The position numbers and the translations under genes are program-made. Below, in pieces: positions 53,642-62,671 of a stretch of DNA of 64,000 bases; the first letter of the stretch is position 1, and every line of letters starts with the position of its first letter. Source of the stretch: Streptomyces viridiviolaceus. GTDB lineage: Bacteria > Actinomycetota > Actinomycetes > Streptomycetales > Streptomycetaceae. Under the pieces are notes generated by a model, which did not search any database, had not been told where the DNA came from, and saw only the letters and a program-made list of their open reading frames with translations. The stretch covers positions 186,891 to 250,890 of the forward strand of contig NZ_BMWA01000006.1 in assembly GCF_014650995.1 (NCBI RefSeq). The letters run 5' to 3'.

Positions 53642-55444
53642 ATGCCGTTGAACCGCCGGAAGTTCCTGAAGAGATCCGCCGTGACGGGGGCGGGGGTCGC
53701 GATAGCCGGTACGGCGGCGGCCCCGGCGACCGCGGCCGCACCGGCGGGCAGGGGGCGCGGGTCCAAGCGGTACGCGCTGACGGTGATGGGCACGACCGAC
53801 CTGCACGGGCACGTCTTCAACTGGGACTACTTCAAGGACGCGGAGTACGCGGACACGGCGGGCAACGCCCAGGGCCTGGCCCGCATCTCGACGCTGGTGA
53901 ACGAGGTCCGTGAGGAGAAGGGCCGGCACAACACGCTGTTGCTGGACGCGGGTGACACGATTCAGGGCACGCCGCTGACGTACTACTACGCGAAGGTCGA
54001 CCCGATCACCGCCGAGGGCGGTCCGGTGCACCCGATGGCGCAGGCGATGAACGCGATCGGCTACGACGCGGTGGCCCTCGGCAACCACGAGTTCAACTAC
54101 GGCATCGAAACGCTGCGGAAGTTCGAGGAGCAGTGCCGTTTCCCGCTGCTGGGTGCGAACGCGGTGGACGCCAGGACGCTGAAGCCCGCCTTCCCGCCGT
54201 ACTTCATGAAGACGTTCCGGGTGAAGGGCGCGCCGCCGGTGAAGGTGGCGGTGCTGGGTCTGACCAACCCGGGTATCGCGATCTGGGACAAGGCGTACGT
54301 GCAGGGGAAGCTGGCGTTCCCCGGTCTGGAGGAGCAGGCGGCGAAGTGGGTGCCGAAGCTGCGCTCGATGGGTGCGGACGTCGTGGTCGTGTCGGCGCAC
54401 TCGGGTTCGTCGGGCACGTCGTCGTACGGTGACCAGGTGCCGTACGTGGAGAACGCGGCGGCGAACGTGGCGAGGCAGGTGCCGGGCATCGACGCCATCC
54501 TCGTCGGGCACGCGCACGTGGAGATCCCGGAGCTGAGGGTGACCAACGACAGCACCGGGAAGACGGTCGTGCTGTCGGAGCCGCTGTGCTATGCCGAGCG
54601 GCTGACGCTGTTCGACTTCGAGCTGGTCTTCGAGCGGGGCCGTTGGCACGTGGAGTCGGTCAGGGCGTCGCTGCGCAACTCCAACACCGTCGCCGACGAC
54701 CCGCGGATCACCAGGCTGCTGGCGGACGAGCACGCGAAGGTGGTGGCGTACGTCAACCAGGTGGTGGGGACGGCGACCGAGACGCTGACGACGGTGGAGG
54801 CGCGGTTCAAGGACGCGCCGATCATCGATCTGATCACCAAGGTGCAGGAGGACGTGGTCAGGTCGGCGCTGGCGGGTACGGAGTACGCGTCGCTGCCGGT
54901 GCTGGCGCAGGCGTCGCCGTTCTCGCGTACGTCCGAGATCCCGGCGGGCGAGGTGACGATCCGGGACCTGTCGAGTCTGTACGTGTACGACAACACGCTG
55001 GTGGCGAAGCTGCTGACGGGTGCGCAGGTGCGGGCGTATCTGGAGTACTCGGCGGAGTACTACGTGCGGACCGCGGCCGGCGCACCGGTCGACGTGGACA
55101 AGCTGACGAACGCGAACGGCCGTCCGGACTACAACTACGACTATGTGTCGGGGCTGACGTACGAGATCGACATCGCTCAGGCGCCCGGTTCCCGGATCAG
55201 GAACCTGGCGTTCGGTGGTGCTCCGCTGGACGACGCTCAGCAGTTCGTGCTGGCGGTGAACAACTACCGTGCCAACGGTGGCGGTGCGTTCCCGCATGTG
55301 GCGTCGGCCAAGGAGCTGTGGTCGGAGTCGACGGAGATCCGGACGCGGATCGCGGAGTGGGCGACGGCGAAGGGTGTGCTGGATCCGAAGGACTTCGCGT
55401 CGGTGGACTGGCGGCTGACGCGGGACGGTACGCCGGTGTTCTAA
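53642..55444 (+). CDS. Tat-exported bifunctional UDP-sugar hydrolase / 5'-nucleotidase
   Basis: About 600 aa from the ATG at 53642 (AGGAG upstream). The N-terminus NRRKFLKRSAVTG is a twin-arginine signal. A metallophosphatase domain follows, with TTDLHGHVFNW, LLDAGDTIQGTP, ALGNHEFNYG (metal ligands) and VGHAHVEIPE, then a C-terminal 5'-nucleotidase domain with DLSSLYVYDNTLV and AVNNYRANGGGAFPH. The enzyme salvages extracellular nucleotides and phosphate. It ends 20 bp from the convergent hydroxylase gene. Confidence 0.95.
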   Translation: MPLNRRKFLKRSAVTGAGVAIAGTAAAPATAAAPAGRGRGSKRYALTVMGTTDLHGHVFNWDYFKDAEYADTAGNAQGLARISTLVNEVREEKGRHNTLLLDAGDTIQGTPLTYYYAKVDPITAEGGPVHPMAQAMNAIGYDAVALGNHEFNYGIETLRKFEEQCRFPLLGANAVDARTLKPAFPPYFMKTFRVKGAPPVKVAVLGLTNPGIAIWDKAYVQGKLAFPGLEEQAAKWVPKLRSMGADVVVVSAHSGSSGTSSYGDQVPYVENAAANVARQVPGIDAILVGHAHVEIPELRVTNDSTGKTVVLSEPLCYAERLTLFDFELVFERGRWHVESVRASLRNSNTVADDPRITRLLADEHAKVVAYVNQVVGTATETLTTVEARFKDAPIIDLITKVQEDVVRSALAGTEYASLPVLAQASPFSRTSEIPAGEVTIRDLSSLYVYDNTLVAKLLTGAQVRAYLEYSAEYYVRTAAGAPVDVDKLTNANGRPDYNYDYVSGLTYEIDIAQAPGSRIRNLAFGGAPLDDAQQFVLAVNNYRANGGGAFPHVASAKELWSESTEIRTRIAEWATAKGVLDPKDFASVDWRLTRDGTPVF

Positions 55445-55464
55445 CGGGAGGGTGCGGGGCAGCC

Positions 55465-56886
55465 TCAGATTCCGTCCCCCAGGGGGGTGAGCGCGCGTGG
55501 CCTGCGTGCGGACGGGATCTGGGGCTGTTGCTGCTCCAGGCCGAAGGTGGTGAAGGCGGTGCGGGCCGGCAGGGGGTAGGGCTCGTTTCCGGTGAGGTCG
55601 TTGAGGATGGTGGCGCTGCGCCAGGCGGCGAGGCCGAGGTCGGGTGCGCCGACGCCGTGGGTGTGGGTCTCGGCGTTCTGGACGTAGACGGAGCCGGTGA
55701 CGCAGGGGTCGAGGACGAGGCGGAAGCGTTCGTCGATGCGGGGGCGTTCGTGGCTGTCGCGGCGCAGGTAGGGGTCGAGGCCGGCGAGGATGCGGCCGAG
55801 GGGGCGTTCGCGGTAGCCGGTGGCGAGGACGACGGCGTCCGTGGTGAGGCGGGTGCGGGTGTTCTGCTGGGTGTGTTCGAGGTGTAGTTCGATCTTGGTG
55901 GTGGCGATGCGGCCGGCGGTGCGGACGTGGACGCCGGGGGTGAGGACGGTGTCGGGCCAGCCGTCGTCGAGGGTGCGGCGGTAGAGCTCGTCGTGGATGG
56001 CGGCGGCGGTGTCGGCGTCGATGCCTTTGTGGAGTTGCCACTGTGCGGTGACGAGGCGGTCGCGGACGGGTTCGGGCAGGGCGTGGAAGTAGCGGGTGTA
56101 GTCGGGGGTGAAGTGCTCCAGGCCGAGTTTCGAGTACTCCATGGGGGCGAAGGCTTCGGTGCGGCCGAGCCAGTGGAGTCGTTCGTGTCCGGCGGGGCGG
56201 TTGCGGAGCAGGTCGAGGAAGATCTCGGCGCCCGACTGGCCGGTGCCGATGACGGTGACGTGTCCGGCGGCGAGGAGGGCGTCGCGGTGGTCGAGGTAGT
56301 CGGCGGAGTGGACGACGGGGACGCCGGGGGCGTCGGCTAGGGGCCTGAGCGGGTCGGGGACGTGGGGTTCGGTGCCGATGCCGAGGACAATGTTCCTGGT
56401 GTAGGTGCGGCCGAGGGCTTCGGCTTCTCCGTCGGTGCCGAGTCGGGTGTGGTCGACTTCGAAGAGGTGGCGTTCGGGGTTCCAGCGGACGGCGTCGACC
56501 TGGTGGCCGAAGTGGAGGGTGGGGAGGTTCTCGGCGACCCAGCGGCAGTAGGCGTCGTATTCGGTGCGTTGGATGTGGAACCGCTCGGCGAAGTAGAAGG
56601 GGAAGAGGCGTCGGCGGGACTTGAGGTGGTTGAGGAAGGTCCAGGGGCTGGCGGGGTCGGCGAGGGTGACGAGGTCGGCGAGGAAGGGGACTTGGATGCG
56701 GGCGCCGTCGATGAGGAGTCCGGGGTGCCAGTGGAAGGCGGGGCGCTGGTCGTAGAAGGCGGTGTCGAGCCCGGTGAGGGGGTCGGCGAGGGCGGCGAGG
56801 GAGAGGTTGAAGGGGCCGATGCCGATGCCGACGAGGTCGCGGGGGGTGCCGGGCTCGTGGTGTGGGGGGTGCGGCGCGGGGGTCAT
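55465..56886 (-). CDS. Lysine/ornithine/diamine N-hydroxylase (IucD/SidA/DesB family)
   Basis: This 473-aa flavin monooxygenase has the FAD motif VGIGIGPFNLSLA, the HWHPGLLIDGARIQVPFLADL segment typical of N-hydroxylating monooxygenases, the NADPH motif VTVIGTGQSGAE, and a C-terminal VLATGYRERP. It oxidises the terminal amine of lysine, ornithine, or a diamine (cadaverine, putrescine) to a hydroxylamine. It overlaps the decarboxylase gene by 4 bp (ATGA), so a decarboxylate-then-hydroxylate sequence as in DesA/DesB is likely. No DesC/DesD-like genes follow. Confidence 0.92.
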   Translation of the reverse strand: MTPAPHPPHHEPGTPRDLVGIGIGPFNLSLAALADPLTGLDTAFYDQRPAFHWHPGLLIDGARIQVPFLADLVTLADPASPWTFLNHLKSRRRLFPFYFAERFHIQRTEYDAYCRWVAENLPTLHFGHQVDAVRWNPERHLFEVDHTRLGTDGEAEALGRTYTRNIVLGIGTEPHVPDPLRPLADAPGVPVVHSADYLDHRDALLAAGHVTVIGTGQSGAEIFLDLLRNRPAGHERLHWLGRTEAFAPMEYSKLGLEHFTPDYTRYFHALPEPVRDRLVTAQWQLHKGIDADTAAAIHDELYRRTLDDGWPDTVLTPGVHVRTAGRIATTKIELHLEHTQQNTRTRLTTDAVVLATGYRERPLGRILAGLDPYLRRDSHERPRIDERFRLVLDPCVTGSVYVQNAETHTHGVGAPDLGLAAWRSATILNDLTGNEPYPLPARTAFTTFGLEQQQPQIPSARRPRALTPLGDGI

Positions 56887-58241
56887 CGGGGGGTGTTTCC
56901 TTCCACGAGGTGCAGGAGGTCTGCCAGGTCGTCGGGCCGGGTGCGGGGGTTGAGGAGGGTGGCCTTGAGCCAGAGCCGGCCGTCGGCGCGGGCGCGGCCG
57001 AGGGCGGCGCGGCCGGTGGTGAGGAGGGTGCGGCGGATGGTGGCGACGGTGTGGTCGGTGGCGTCGGTGGGCCGGAACAGGACGGTGCTGATGGTGGGCG
57101 GGGCGTGGAGTTCGAAGCCGGGGTGGCCGGTGACGAGGTCGGCGAACTGCTGGGCGAGGTCGCAGACTCGGTCGACGAGGGCGCCGAGGCCGTCGCGGCC
57201 GAGGGTCTTGAGGGTGACGGCGATCTTGAGGATGTCGGGGCGGCGGCTGGTGCGCGGGGAGCGGCCGAGGAGGTCGGGGAGTCCGGCTTCGGTGTCGTCG
57301 TGGGCGTTGAGGTAGTCGGCGCGCTGGTCCAGTGCGGTGAGGTCGTCGGGGTTCTTCACGGTGAGGAGGCCGGCGGCGATGGGTTGCCAGCCGAGTTTGT
57401 GCAGGTCGAGGGCGACGGTGTGGGCGGCGTCGAGGCCGGTGAGTTTCGGGCGGTGCCGGTCGGAGAACAGCAGGCCGGCCCCGTAGGCGGCGTCGATGTG
57501 GAGGCGGGCTCCGTGGGCGGCGCAGCGGTCGGCGATCTCGGGGAGGGGGTCGATGAGGCCGGCGTCGGTGGTGCCGGCGGTGGCGGCGACGAGGTGGGGG
57601 CCGGGCACCTGGTCGAGGGCTTCGTCGAGGGCGGCGGGGTCGAGGGTGCCCGTGGGGGCGGGGACGACGACGGGGGCGGGGAGTCCGAGGAGCCAGGCGG
57701 CGCGGGGCAGTGAGTGGTGGGCGTTCGCGCCGTGGACGAGCCGTAGGGTCCCGCCGGCGGCTTCGCGGGCGAGCAGGAGGGCGAGTTGGTTGGATTCGGT
57801 GCCGCCGGTGGTGACGAGGGCGTCGGCGGCGCCGGTCTCGCGGGCGAGGGCGTGAGTGACGAGGGTCTCCAGGGCGGAGGCGGCGGGTGCCTGGTCCCAG
57901 GAGTCGAGGGAGGGGTTGAGGACGCTCGCGGCCAGGTCGGCGGCGGTGGCGACGGCGAGGGGCGGGCCGTGCAGGTGGGCGGCGCACAGGGGGTGGGCGG
58001 GGTCGGCGGCGCCTTCGGTGAGCGCGGTGACGAGGGTGCGCAGGGCGTCGGGGTCGCCGGTGTCGGGCAGGACGTCGCCGGCCGCGTCCCGTACCCGGGC
58101 GGTGACGGCGTCGGGTCCGCCGGCGGGCAGGGGGCCGCCGCGTGCCGCCGTGCCGGCGTGGAGTGCGTGGAGCACGGTGTCGAGCAGGGGCCGCAGGGCG
58201 TCGGGGCCGTGGGGACCCGAGGCGAGGGGAGGCGTGCTCAT
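56883..58241 (-). CDS. PLP-dependent amino acid decarboxylase (group II, DesA/diaminobutyrate type)
   Basis: This 452-aa fold-type-I PLP enzyme has TTGGTESNQLALLLAR, the cofactor-stacking histidine in VHGANAHHSLPRA, the acidic DAAYGAGLL, and the Schiff-base lysine K282 in DLHKLGWQP. It is shorter at the N-terminus than typical group II decarboxylases. Substrate most likely lysine, ornithine or 2,4-diaminobutyrate. The ATG at 58241 follows GGAGGACAACCC. First gene of a two-gene operon with the N-hydroxylase. Confidence 0.92.
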   Translation of the reverse strand: MSTPPLASGPHGPDALRPLLDTVLHALHAGTAARGGPLPAGGPDAVTARVRDAAGDVLPDTGDPDALRTLVTALTEGAADPAHPLCAAHLHGPPLAVATAADLAASVLNPSLDSWDQAPAASALETLVTHALARETGAADALVTTGGTESNQLALLLAREAAGGTLRLVHGANAHHSLPRAAWLLGLPAPVVVPAPTGTLDPAALDEALDQVPGPHLVAATAGTTDAGLIDPLPEIADRCAAHGARLHIDAAYGAGLLFSDRHRPKLTGLDAAHTVALDLHKLGWQPIAAGLLTVKNPDDLTALDQRADYLNAHDDTEAGLPDLLGRSPRTSRRPDILKIAVTLKTLGRDGLGALVDRVCDLAQQFADLVTGHPGFELHAPPTISTVLFRPTDATDHTVATIRRTLLTTGRAALGRARADGRLWLKATLLNPRTRPDDLADLLHLVEGNTPR

Positions 58242-58322
58242 GGGTTGTCCTCCGGGTGCGGGGACGGCGGGGAGTCCCAGCTTGTACGCGGTTGCCTGCC
58301 CGCGCCCGGAGAGCCCGACGAT

Positions 58323-58344
58323 CAGAACCCGAAAGTGGGTACTG
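58323..58344. promoter_or_regulatory. Imperfect palindrome upstream of the decarboxylase operon
   Basis: CAGAACCC (58323-58330) and GGGTACTG (58337-58344) form an 8-6-8 inverted repeat with one mismatch, 80-100 bp before the decarboxylase start. No DmdR-type iron box (TTAGG..CCTAA) is visible in the 188-bp upstream region. Confidence 0.4.
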
Positions 58345-58384
58345 CCGTGCGGGGAAAGCGTGTCGGAACCCTCTCACGGGGTGT

Positions 58385-58419
58385 GGCCGGCCCGGGGCGC
58401 AGGGCGCCGTGGGCCGGCC
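58385..58419 (-). terminator. pepN terminator
   Basis: GGCCGGCCC (58385-58393) pairs with 58411-58419, with an inner GGCGC/GCGCC stem, 10 bp past the pepN stop. Confidence 0.7.
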
Positions 58420-58429
58420 GTGTGCCGTG

Positions 58430-60928
58430 TCAGCCGGCCTGGGCCCGGCGCACCCGCAGGGCGCGGGCCAGGTCGTCGAGCTGGTCGACGAGTTTGCGGC
58501 GCAGTGCGGGGATCGGGTCGGCGTCGCTGAGGCATTCCTGGCCGAGGCGGAGGTTGTCGGCGTCGACGGCGTGGGTGGGGAAGGCCCAGCGCCCGGCGGC
58601 GTCGGCGATGGCGGGGCCGCGGCGGGCGGCGACGGCGACGGCCTCGGCGTAGTAGCGCGGTACGTAGTCGCGTACGAGGTCGGCCTGTTCGGGCTGCCAG
58701 AAGCCCCGGGCGGTGGCGGTGAACAGGTAGTTGGAGAGGTCGTCGGTGGCGAACATGGCTGCCCAGGCGCGGCTCTTGGCCTCGGGGTCGGGCAGTGCGG
58801 CGCGGCAGCGGGCGGCGCCCTCCTGGCCGGTGGCGCTGGGGTCGCGCTGCAGTTCGGCGGCGATGGCGCTCTCGTCGGTGGCGCCGAGGACGGCGAGGCG
58901 GGTGAGGACGCGCCAGCGCAGTTCGGGGTCGAGTTCGGGGCCGCCGGGGACGGTTCCGTCGGCGAGCCAGGCGGCGATGGTGTCGGGGTGGGCGGCGGTG
59001 TCGATGCGGTGGCGTACGGCGATGAGGCGCAGCCCGGGGTGGTCGCCGTCCTCGGTGCGGCGGATGAGGTCGCGGCACAGATCGGTGAGGGTGGCGAGGG
59101 CGGCGGGGCGCTGTTCGGGGGTGACGTAGCGGTCGGCGACCTGGGCGGTGGCGAAGGCGAGGACGCCCTCGACGACGGCGAGGTCGGTCTCGCGGGGGAG
59201 GTGGGTGCGGGCGATGTCCAGGTAGGCGGTGGCGGGGAGTTCGCCGTCGCGGACGGCGTCGCGGAGTGCGTTCCACACCACGGCGCGGGTGAGCGCGTCG
59301 GGGAGGCCGGCGAGGGCGGTGCGGACGGTGTCGAAGGAGGGGGCGTCGAAGCGGACCTTGGCGTAGGTGAGGTCGCCTTCGTTGAGGACGAGGAGGGCGG
59401 GTCGCTTGCCGATGGGGTGGGGTTCGCTCTGGGGGACGTCGAGTTCGAGGCGGTCGCGTCGGGTGAGCCGGCCGTCGGTGAGGTCCTGGTCGTAGAGGCC
59501 GACGGCGATGCGGTGGGGGCGCTCGCCGGTGCGGTCGACGGTGAGGGTGCAGGTGCCGTCCGGGCCGGGGGTGATGTGCGGGGTGAGGGTGTCGACGCCG
59601 GTGGTGCGCAGCCAGGCGTCGGCCCAGGCGTGGACGTCGCGGTCGGTGGCGGCGGCGAGGGAGTCGATGAAGTCGGCGAGGGTGGCGTTGGCGAACTTGT
59701 GGCGGGCGAAGTGGGTGTTGATGCCGGCGAGGAAGTCCTTCTCGCCGAGCCAGGCGACGAGCTGGCGCAGGGCGGAGGCGCCCTTGGCGTAGGAGATGCC
59801 GTCGAAGTTGAGGAGGGCGGAGGCGGTGTCCTCGACGTTCTCGGGGGCGACGGGGTGGGTGGAGGGGCGCTGGTCGGCGTCGTAGCCCCAGGACTTGCGG
59901 GCGACGCCGAAGTCGGTCCAGGTGTCGGTGAAGCGGGTGGCCTCGGCGGTGGTCTGGTAGCCCATGTACTCGGCGAAGGACTCGTTGAGCCAGATGTCGT
60001 CCCACCACCTGAGGGTGACGAGGTCGCCGAACCACATGTGGGCCATCTCGTGCGCGATGACCATGGCGCGGGTCTGCCGTTCGGTGTCGGTGACGGCGGA
60101 GCGGAAGACGAACTCGTCGCGGAAGGTGACGAGTCCGGGGTTCTCCATGGCGCCGGCGTTGAACTCGGGGACGAACGCCTGGTCGTAGGAGTCGAAGGGG
60201 TAGGGCTCGTCGAACTTCTCGTGGTAGCGGTCGAAGCAGGCGCGGGTGACGTCGAGGAGTTCGTCGGCGTCGGCGTCGAGGTGGGGGGCGAGGGAGCGGC
60301 GGCAGTGGATGCCGAAGGGCAGGCCGCGGTGTTCGGTGCGCACGGAGTGCCAGGGGCCGGCGGCGACGGCGACGAGGTAGGTGGAGATCAGGGGGGTGGT
60401 GGCGGCCTTCCACCGGCCGTCCCCGGTGTGTTCGGTGATGCCGTTGGCGAGGACGGTCCAGCCCTGGGGCGCGGTGACGGTGAGGTCGAAGACGGCCTTG
60501 AGGTCGGGCTGGTCGAAGGCGGCGAAGACGCGCTGTACGTCGTCCATGAACAGCTGCGTGTAGACGTAGGTCTCGCCGTCGGTGGGGTCGGTGAAGCGGT
60601 GCATGCCCTCGCCGGTGCGGGAGTAGCGCATGGTGGCGTCGACGCGGAGTTCGTGCTCGCCGGGGGTGAGGTTCTTCAGCGGCAGGCGGTTCTCGTCCAG
60701 TGTTTCGGGGTCGAGGGGGTGTCCGTCGAGGGTGACGGTGCGCAGCTCGGCGGGCTTGACCTCGACGAAGGTGTCCGTGGTGCCCGTCTCGCCGCGGACG
60801 GTGAACCGGATGGCGGTGCGGGAGTCGAAGGTCTCGTCGTCACCGGTGAGATCGAGGTCGATGGTGTAGTGGTGGACGTCGAGGAGCTGGGCACGGGTCT
60901 GCGCTTCGTCGCGCGTCAGTACGGACAT
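58430..60928 (-). CDS. pepN: Aminopeptidase N (M1 family)
   Basis: About 832 aa from the ATG at 60928 (MSVLTRDEAQTRAQLL). M1 zinc peptidase: GAMENPG exopeptidase motif, then HEMAHMWFGDLV and the third zinc ligand in WLNESFAEYM. Conserved Tyr region near ISYAKGASALRQL. The C-terminal ERAP1-like helical domain follows. It releases N-terminal amino acids in the cytosol. Other in-frame starts up to 61015 lack ribosome sites. The receiver protein lies 56 bp upstream. Confidence 0.95.
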   Translation of the reverse strand: MSVLTRDEAQTRAQLLDVHHYTIDLDLTGDDETFDSRTAIRFTVRGETGTTDTFVEVKPAELRTVTLDGHPLDPETLDENRLPLKNLTPGEHELRVDATMRYSRTGEGMHRFTDPTDGETYVYTQLFMDDVQRVFAAFDQPDLKAVFDLTVTAPQGWTVLANGITEHTGDGRWKAATTPLISTYLVAVAAGPWHSVRTEHRGLPFGIHCRRSLAPHLDADADELLDVTRACFDRYHEKFDEPYPFDSYDQAFVPEFNAGAMENPGLVTFRDEFVFRSAVTDTERQTRAMVIAHEMAHMWFGDLVTLRWWDDIWLNESFAEYMGYQTTAEATRFTDTWTDFGVARKSWGYDADQRPSTHPVAPENVEDTASALLNFDGISYAKGASALRQLVAWLGEKDFLAGINTHFARHKFANATLADFIDSLAAATDRDVHAWADAWLRTTGVDTLTPHITPGPDGTCTLTVDRTGERPHRIAVGLYDQDLTDGRLTRRDRLELDVPQSEPHPIGKRPALLVLNEGDLTYAKVRFDAPSFDTVRTALAGLPDALTRAVVWNALRDAVRDGELPATAYLDIARTHLPRETDLAVVEGVLAFATAQVADRYVTPEQRPAALATLTDLCRDLIRRTEDGDHPGLRLIAVRHRIDTAAHPDTIAAWLADGTVPGGPELDPELRWRVLTRLAVLGATDESAIAAELQRDPSATGQEGAARCRAALPDPEAKSRAWAAMFATDDLSNYLFTATARGFWQPEQADLVRDYVPRYYAEAVAVAARRGPAIADAAGRWAFPTHAVDADNLRLGQECLSDADPIPALRRKLVDQLDDLARALRVRRAQAG

Positions 60929-60984
60929 GCAGGACATGCTGCCTGATGTGATGGGCAGGGCACAGGGGCGGATCGGTACGCGGG

Positions 60985-61557
60985 TTATGTCCGGCCTTTT
61001 TCGAGGTCGTCGCACTCCTCGGCGCGCGCCCCCCGGGCCGGCCGGAGGGGTTCGCGGTCCCGGGGCGGCGCGTCGGGGTGCGGCAGCGCGGGGCGCGGGT
61101 GGTGCTCGGCGGCCTCGGTGTGTTCCCGGAGCTGGGCGCGCAGTTCGCGCACCTCTCTTTCCAGGGCGAGGCGGTGCTGGTGGGCGTCGTACAGGTAGCG
61201 GACCTTGGTGCGCAGCGCCCAGGGGTCGACGGGTTTGGTGACGAGGTCGGCGACGCCGAGCGCGAAGGCGGTGGAGCTGAGTGCGAGGTCCGGGCCGTAG
61301 CCGGTGAGGAGGATCACCGGTATGCGCTGGGTCTGTTCCAGGCGGCGCATGTAGCGCACGACGTCCAGTCCGCCGGCGCCGGGCATGCGCAGGTCCAGCA
61401 GGAGCAGGCCGACGTTGCCGCGGAGCACCTGTTTGAGGGCCTGGTCGCCGCTGGTGGCCCGGCCGACCCGGTAGCCGAGCGGGGCGAGGGCGCTCTCCAG
61501 GGCGTACAGGGTGTCTTCGTGGTCGTCGACGATGAGGATCCCGGCATCCGGGGGCAT
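60985..61557 (-). CDS. Single-domain response regulator with helical C-terminus
   Basis: About 190 aa from the ATG at 61557 (GGGAGGGA upstream). Receiver domain at about 5-122: ILIVDDHEDTLYALE, phosphoacceptor Asp in LLLLDLRMPGAGG, Lys in DLVTKPVDPW. A coiled-coil-like helix (HRLALEREVRELRAQLREH) and a Pro/Arg-rich tail follow; there is no DNA-binding or enzymatic output domain. It probably relays phosphate or binds a partner through the coil. No histidine kinase nearby. Rare TAA stop. Confidence 0.88.
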   Translation of the reverse strand: MPPDAGILIVDDHEDTLYALESALAPLGYRVGRATSGDQALKQVLRGNVGLLLLDLRMPGAGGLDVVRYMRRLEQTQRIPVILLTGYGPDLALSSTAFALGVADLVTKPVDPWALRTKVRYLYDAHQHRLALEREVRELRAQLREHTEAAEHHPRPALPHPDAPPRDREPLRPARGARAEECDDLEKGRT

Positions 61558-61671
61558 GACCCGACGTCCCTCCCCTCGTGGACGGCGCAGCTCATGTCCA
61601 GAGAGCCGGCGGACGGTGCCCGCCGGCCGACAGGGGTGCACGTCGCAGCATGCCCCGTGGACGCCCCCGTG

Positions 61672-62043
61672 TCACTCCCCCGGGGCGGTCTGCCGGACCC
61701 TGTCGGGCGTGGAGCCGTTGCCGGTGTCCTCCGCGATGCGCTCGTGGTGGCGGATGACCTCGCCGATGATGAAGTTCAGGAACTTCTCGGCGAACGCGGG
61801 GTCCAGCTTGGCGCTCTCGGCGAGTGCGCGCAGCCGGGCGATCTGTTTCGCCTCGCGGGCCGGGTCGGCGGGCGGCAGCTGGTGCCGGGCCTTGAGGTGG
61901 CCGACCTGCTGGGTGCACTTGAAGCGCTCGGCGAGCATGTGGACGACGGCGGCGTCGATGTTGTCGATGCTGTCGCGCAGCCGGCTCAGCTCCTCGCGGA
62001 CGGCGGGGTCGACGGCACCGGTACCCGTGTTGCTGGTGGTCAT
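61672..62043 (-). CDS. Chorismate mutase (AroQ class)
   Basis: This 123-aa all-helical protein fits the AroQ fold: LSRLRDSIDNIDAAVVHMLAERFKCTQQVG, then ARHQLPPADPAREAKQ and FLNFIIGEVIRHHERIAED. Catalytic-type Arg (RLRDSID), Lys/Arg in KARHQLPP and Gln near the end are present. Converts chorismate to prephenate for Phe/Tyr. Monofunctional; no prephenate dehydratase nearby. Confidence 0.92.
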   Translation of the reverse strand: MTTSNTGTGAVDPAVREELSRLRDSIDNIDAAVVHMLAERFKCTQQVGHLKARHQLPPADPAREAKQIARLRALAESAKLDPAFAEKFLNFIIGEVIRHHERIAEDTGNGSTPDRVRQTAPGE

Positions 62044-62088
62044 GGGGGCTCAGCCTACGGTGCGGGCCCCCGACCGCCCCACACCGTC

Positions 62089-62552
62089 TCAGACCTCGGA
62101 GGGCGCGCTCGCCCCGATGCTCTTGTGGAAGTACACGTCATGGTGGCCGCCCGGCACGCCCTCGACACGGCCCCGCTCCCGGAAGCCGAGTCCCTGGTGC
62201 AAGCGGGGCGCCTGGAAGGTGTACGTGGAGACGGTCATGTCGGTGCAGCCGCGCCGGACGGCCTCCTCCTCCGCGGCGCGCATCAGCCGGCTCCCCGGCC
62301 CGTGTGCCGCTGGTCCTCGCGCACCCGGAGCAGGTCCACGGAGCACAGGCCGCTCCAGGTCCAGGCGGTGAGGCCGCCGACCAGTTCGCCCGCGTCGTCG
62401 GTGACGCGGACGGTGAGGGGTTCGGGGCGGGCGCCCGCGGTGGCCGCGGTGTTGAAGACGGTCGGTTCGTCGTCGAGCCGCTGTTCCAGGACGTCGTCCT
62501 GGCCGCTCACCCGCAGGGCGGCGGTGACGACCGACTGCTGTTCGCCGGTCAC
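62089..62552 (-). pseudogene. GNAT acetyltransferase with a frameshift
   Basis: Two frames together make one GNAT protein. The first (62552 to about 62300) reads EQQSVVTAALRVSG, then LTVRVTDDAGELVGGLTAWTW and DLLRVREDQRHTGRG. The second (about 62300 to 62089) continues SRLMRAAEEEAVRRGCTDMT and TYTFQAPRLHQGLGFRERG. The frames meet inside the acetyl-CoA loop (Q/RxxGxG/A), where one base is missing in the ccgggg run at about 62293-62300. A real mutation or a sequencing error are both possible. Confidence 0.8.
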
Positions 62553-62671
62553 GGTCCGGATTCTGCCGCAGGGGGGTGCGGCGGTGAACGGTTTGCGTCC
62601 GGTGGCGCGGGCCGTGCTCGGGCGGTCCCCGTACAGTGGAAGACGGGTTCAGGCGTCTTGGGGGTTCAGGC

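Noticed and set aside
58242..58429. Iron box upstream of the decarboxylase
   Set aside because: No TTAGG/CCTAA inverted repeat could be found on either strand.
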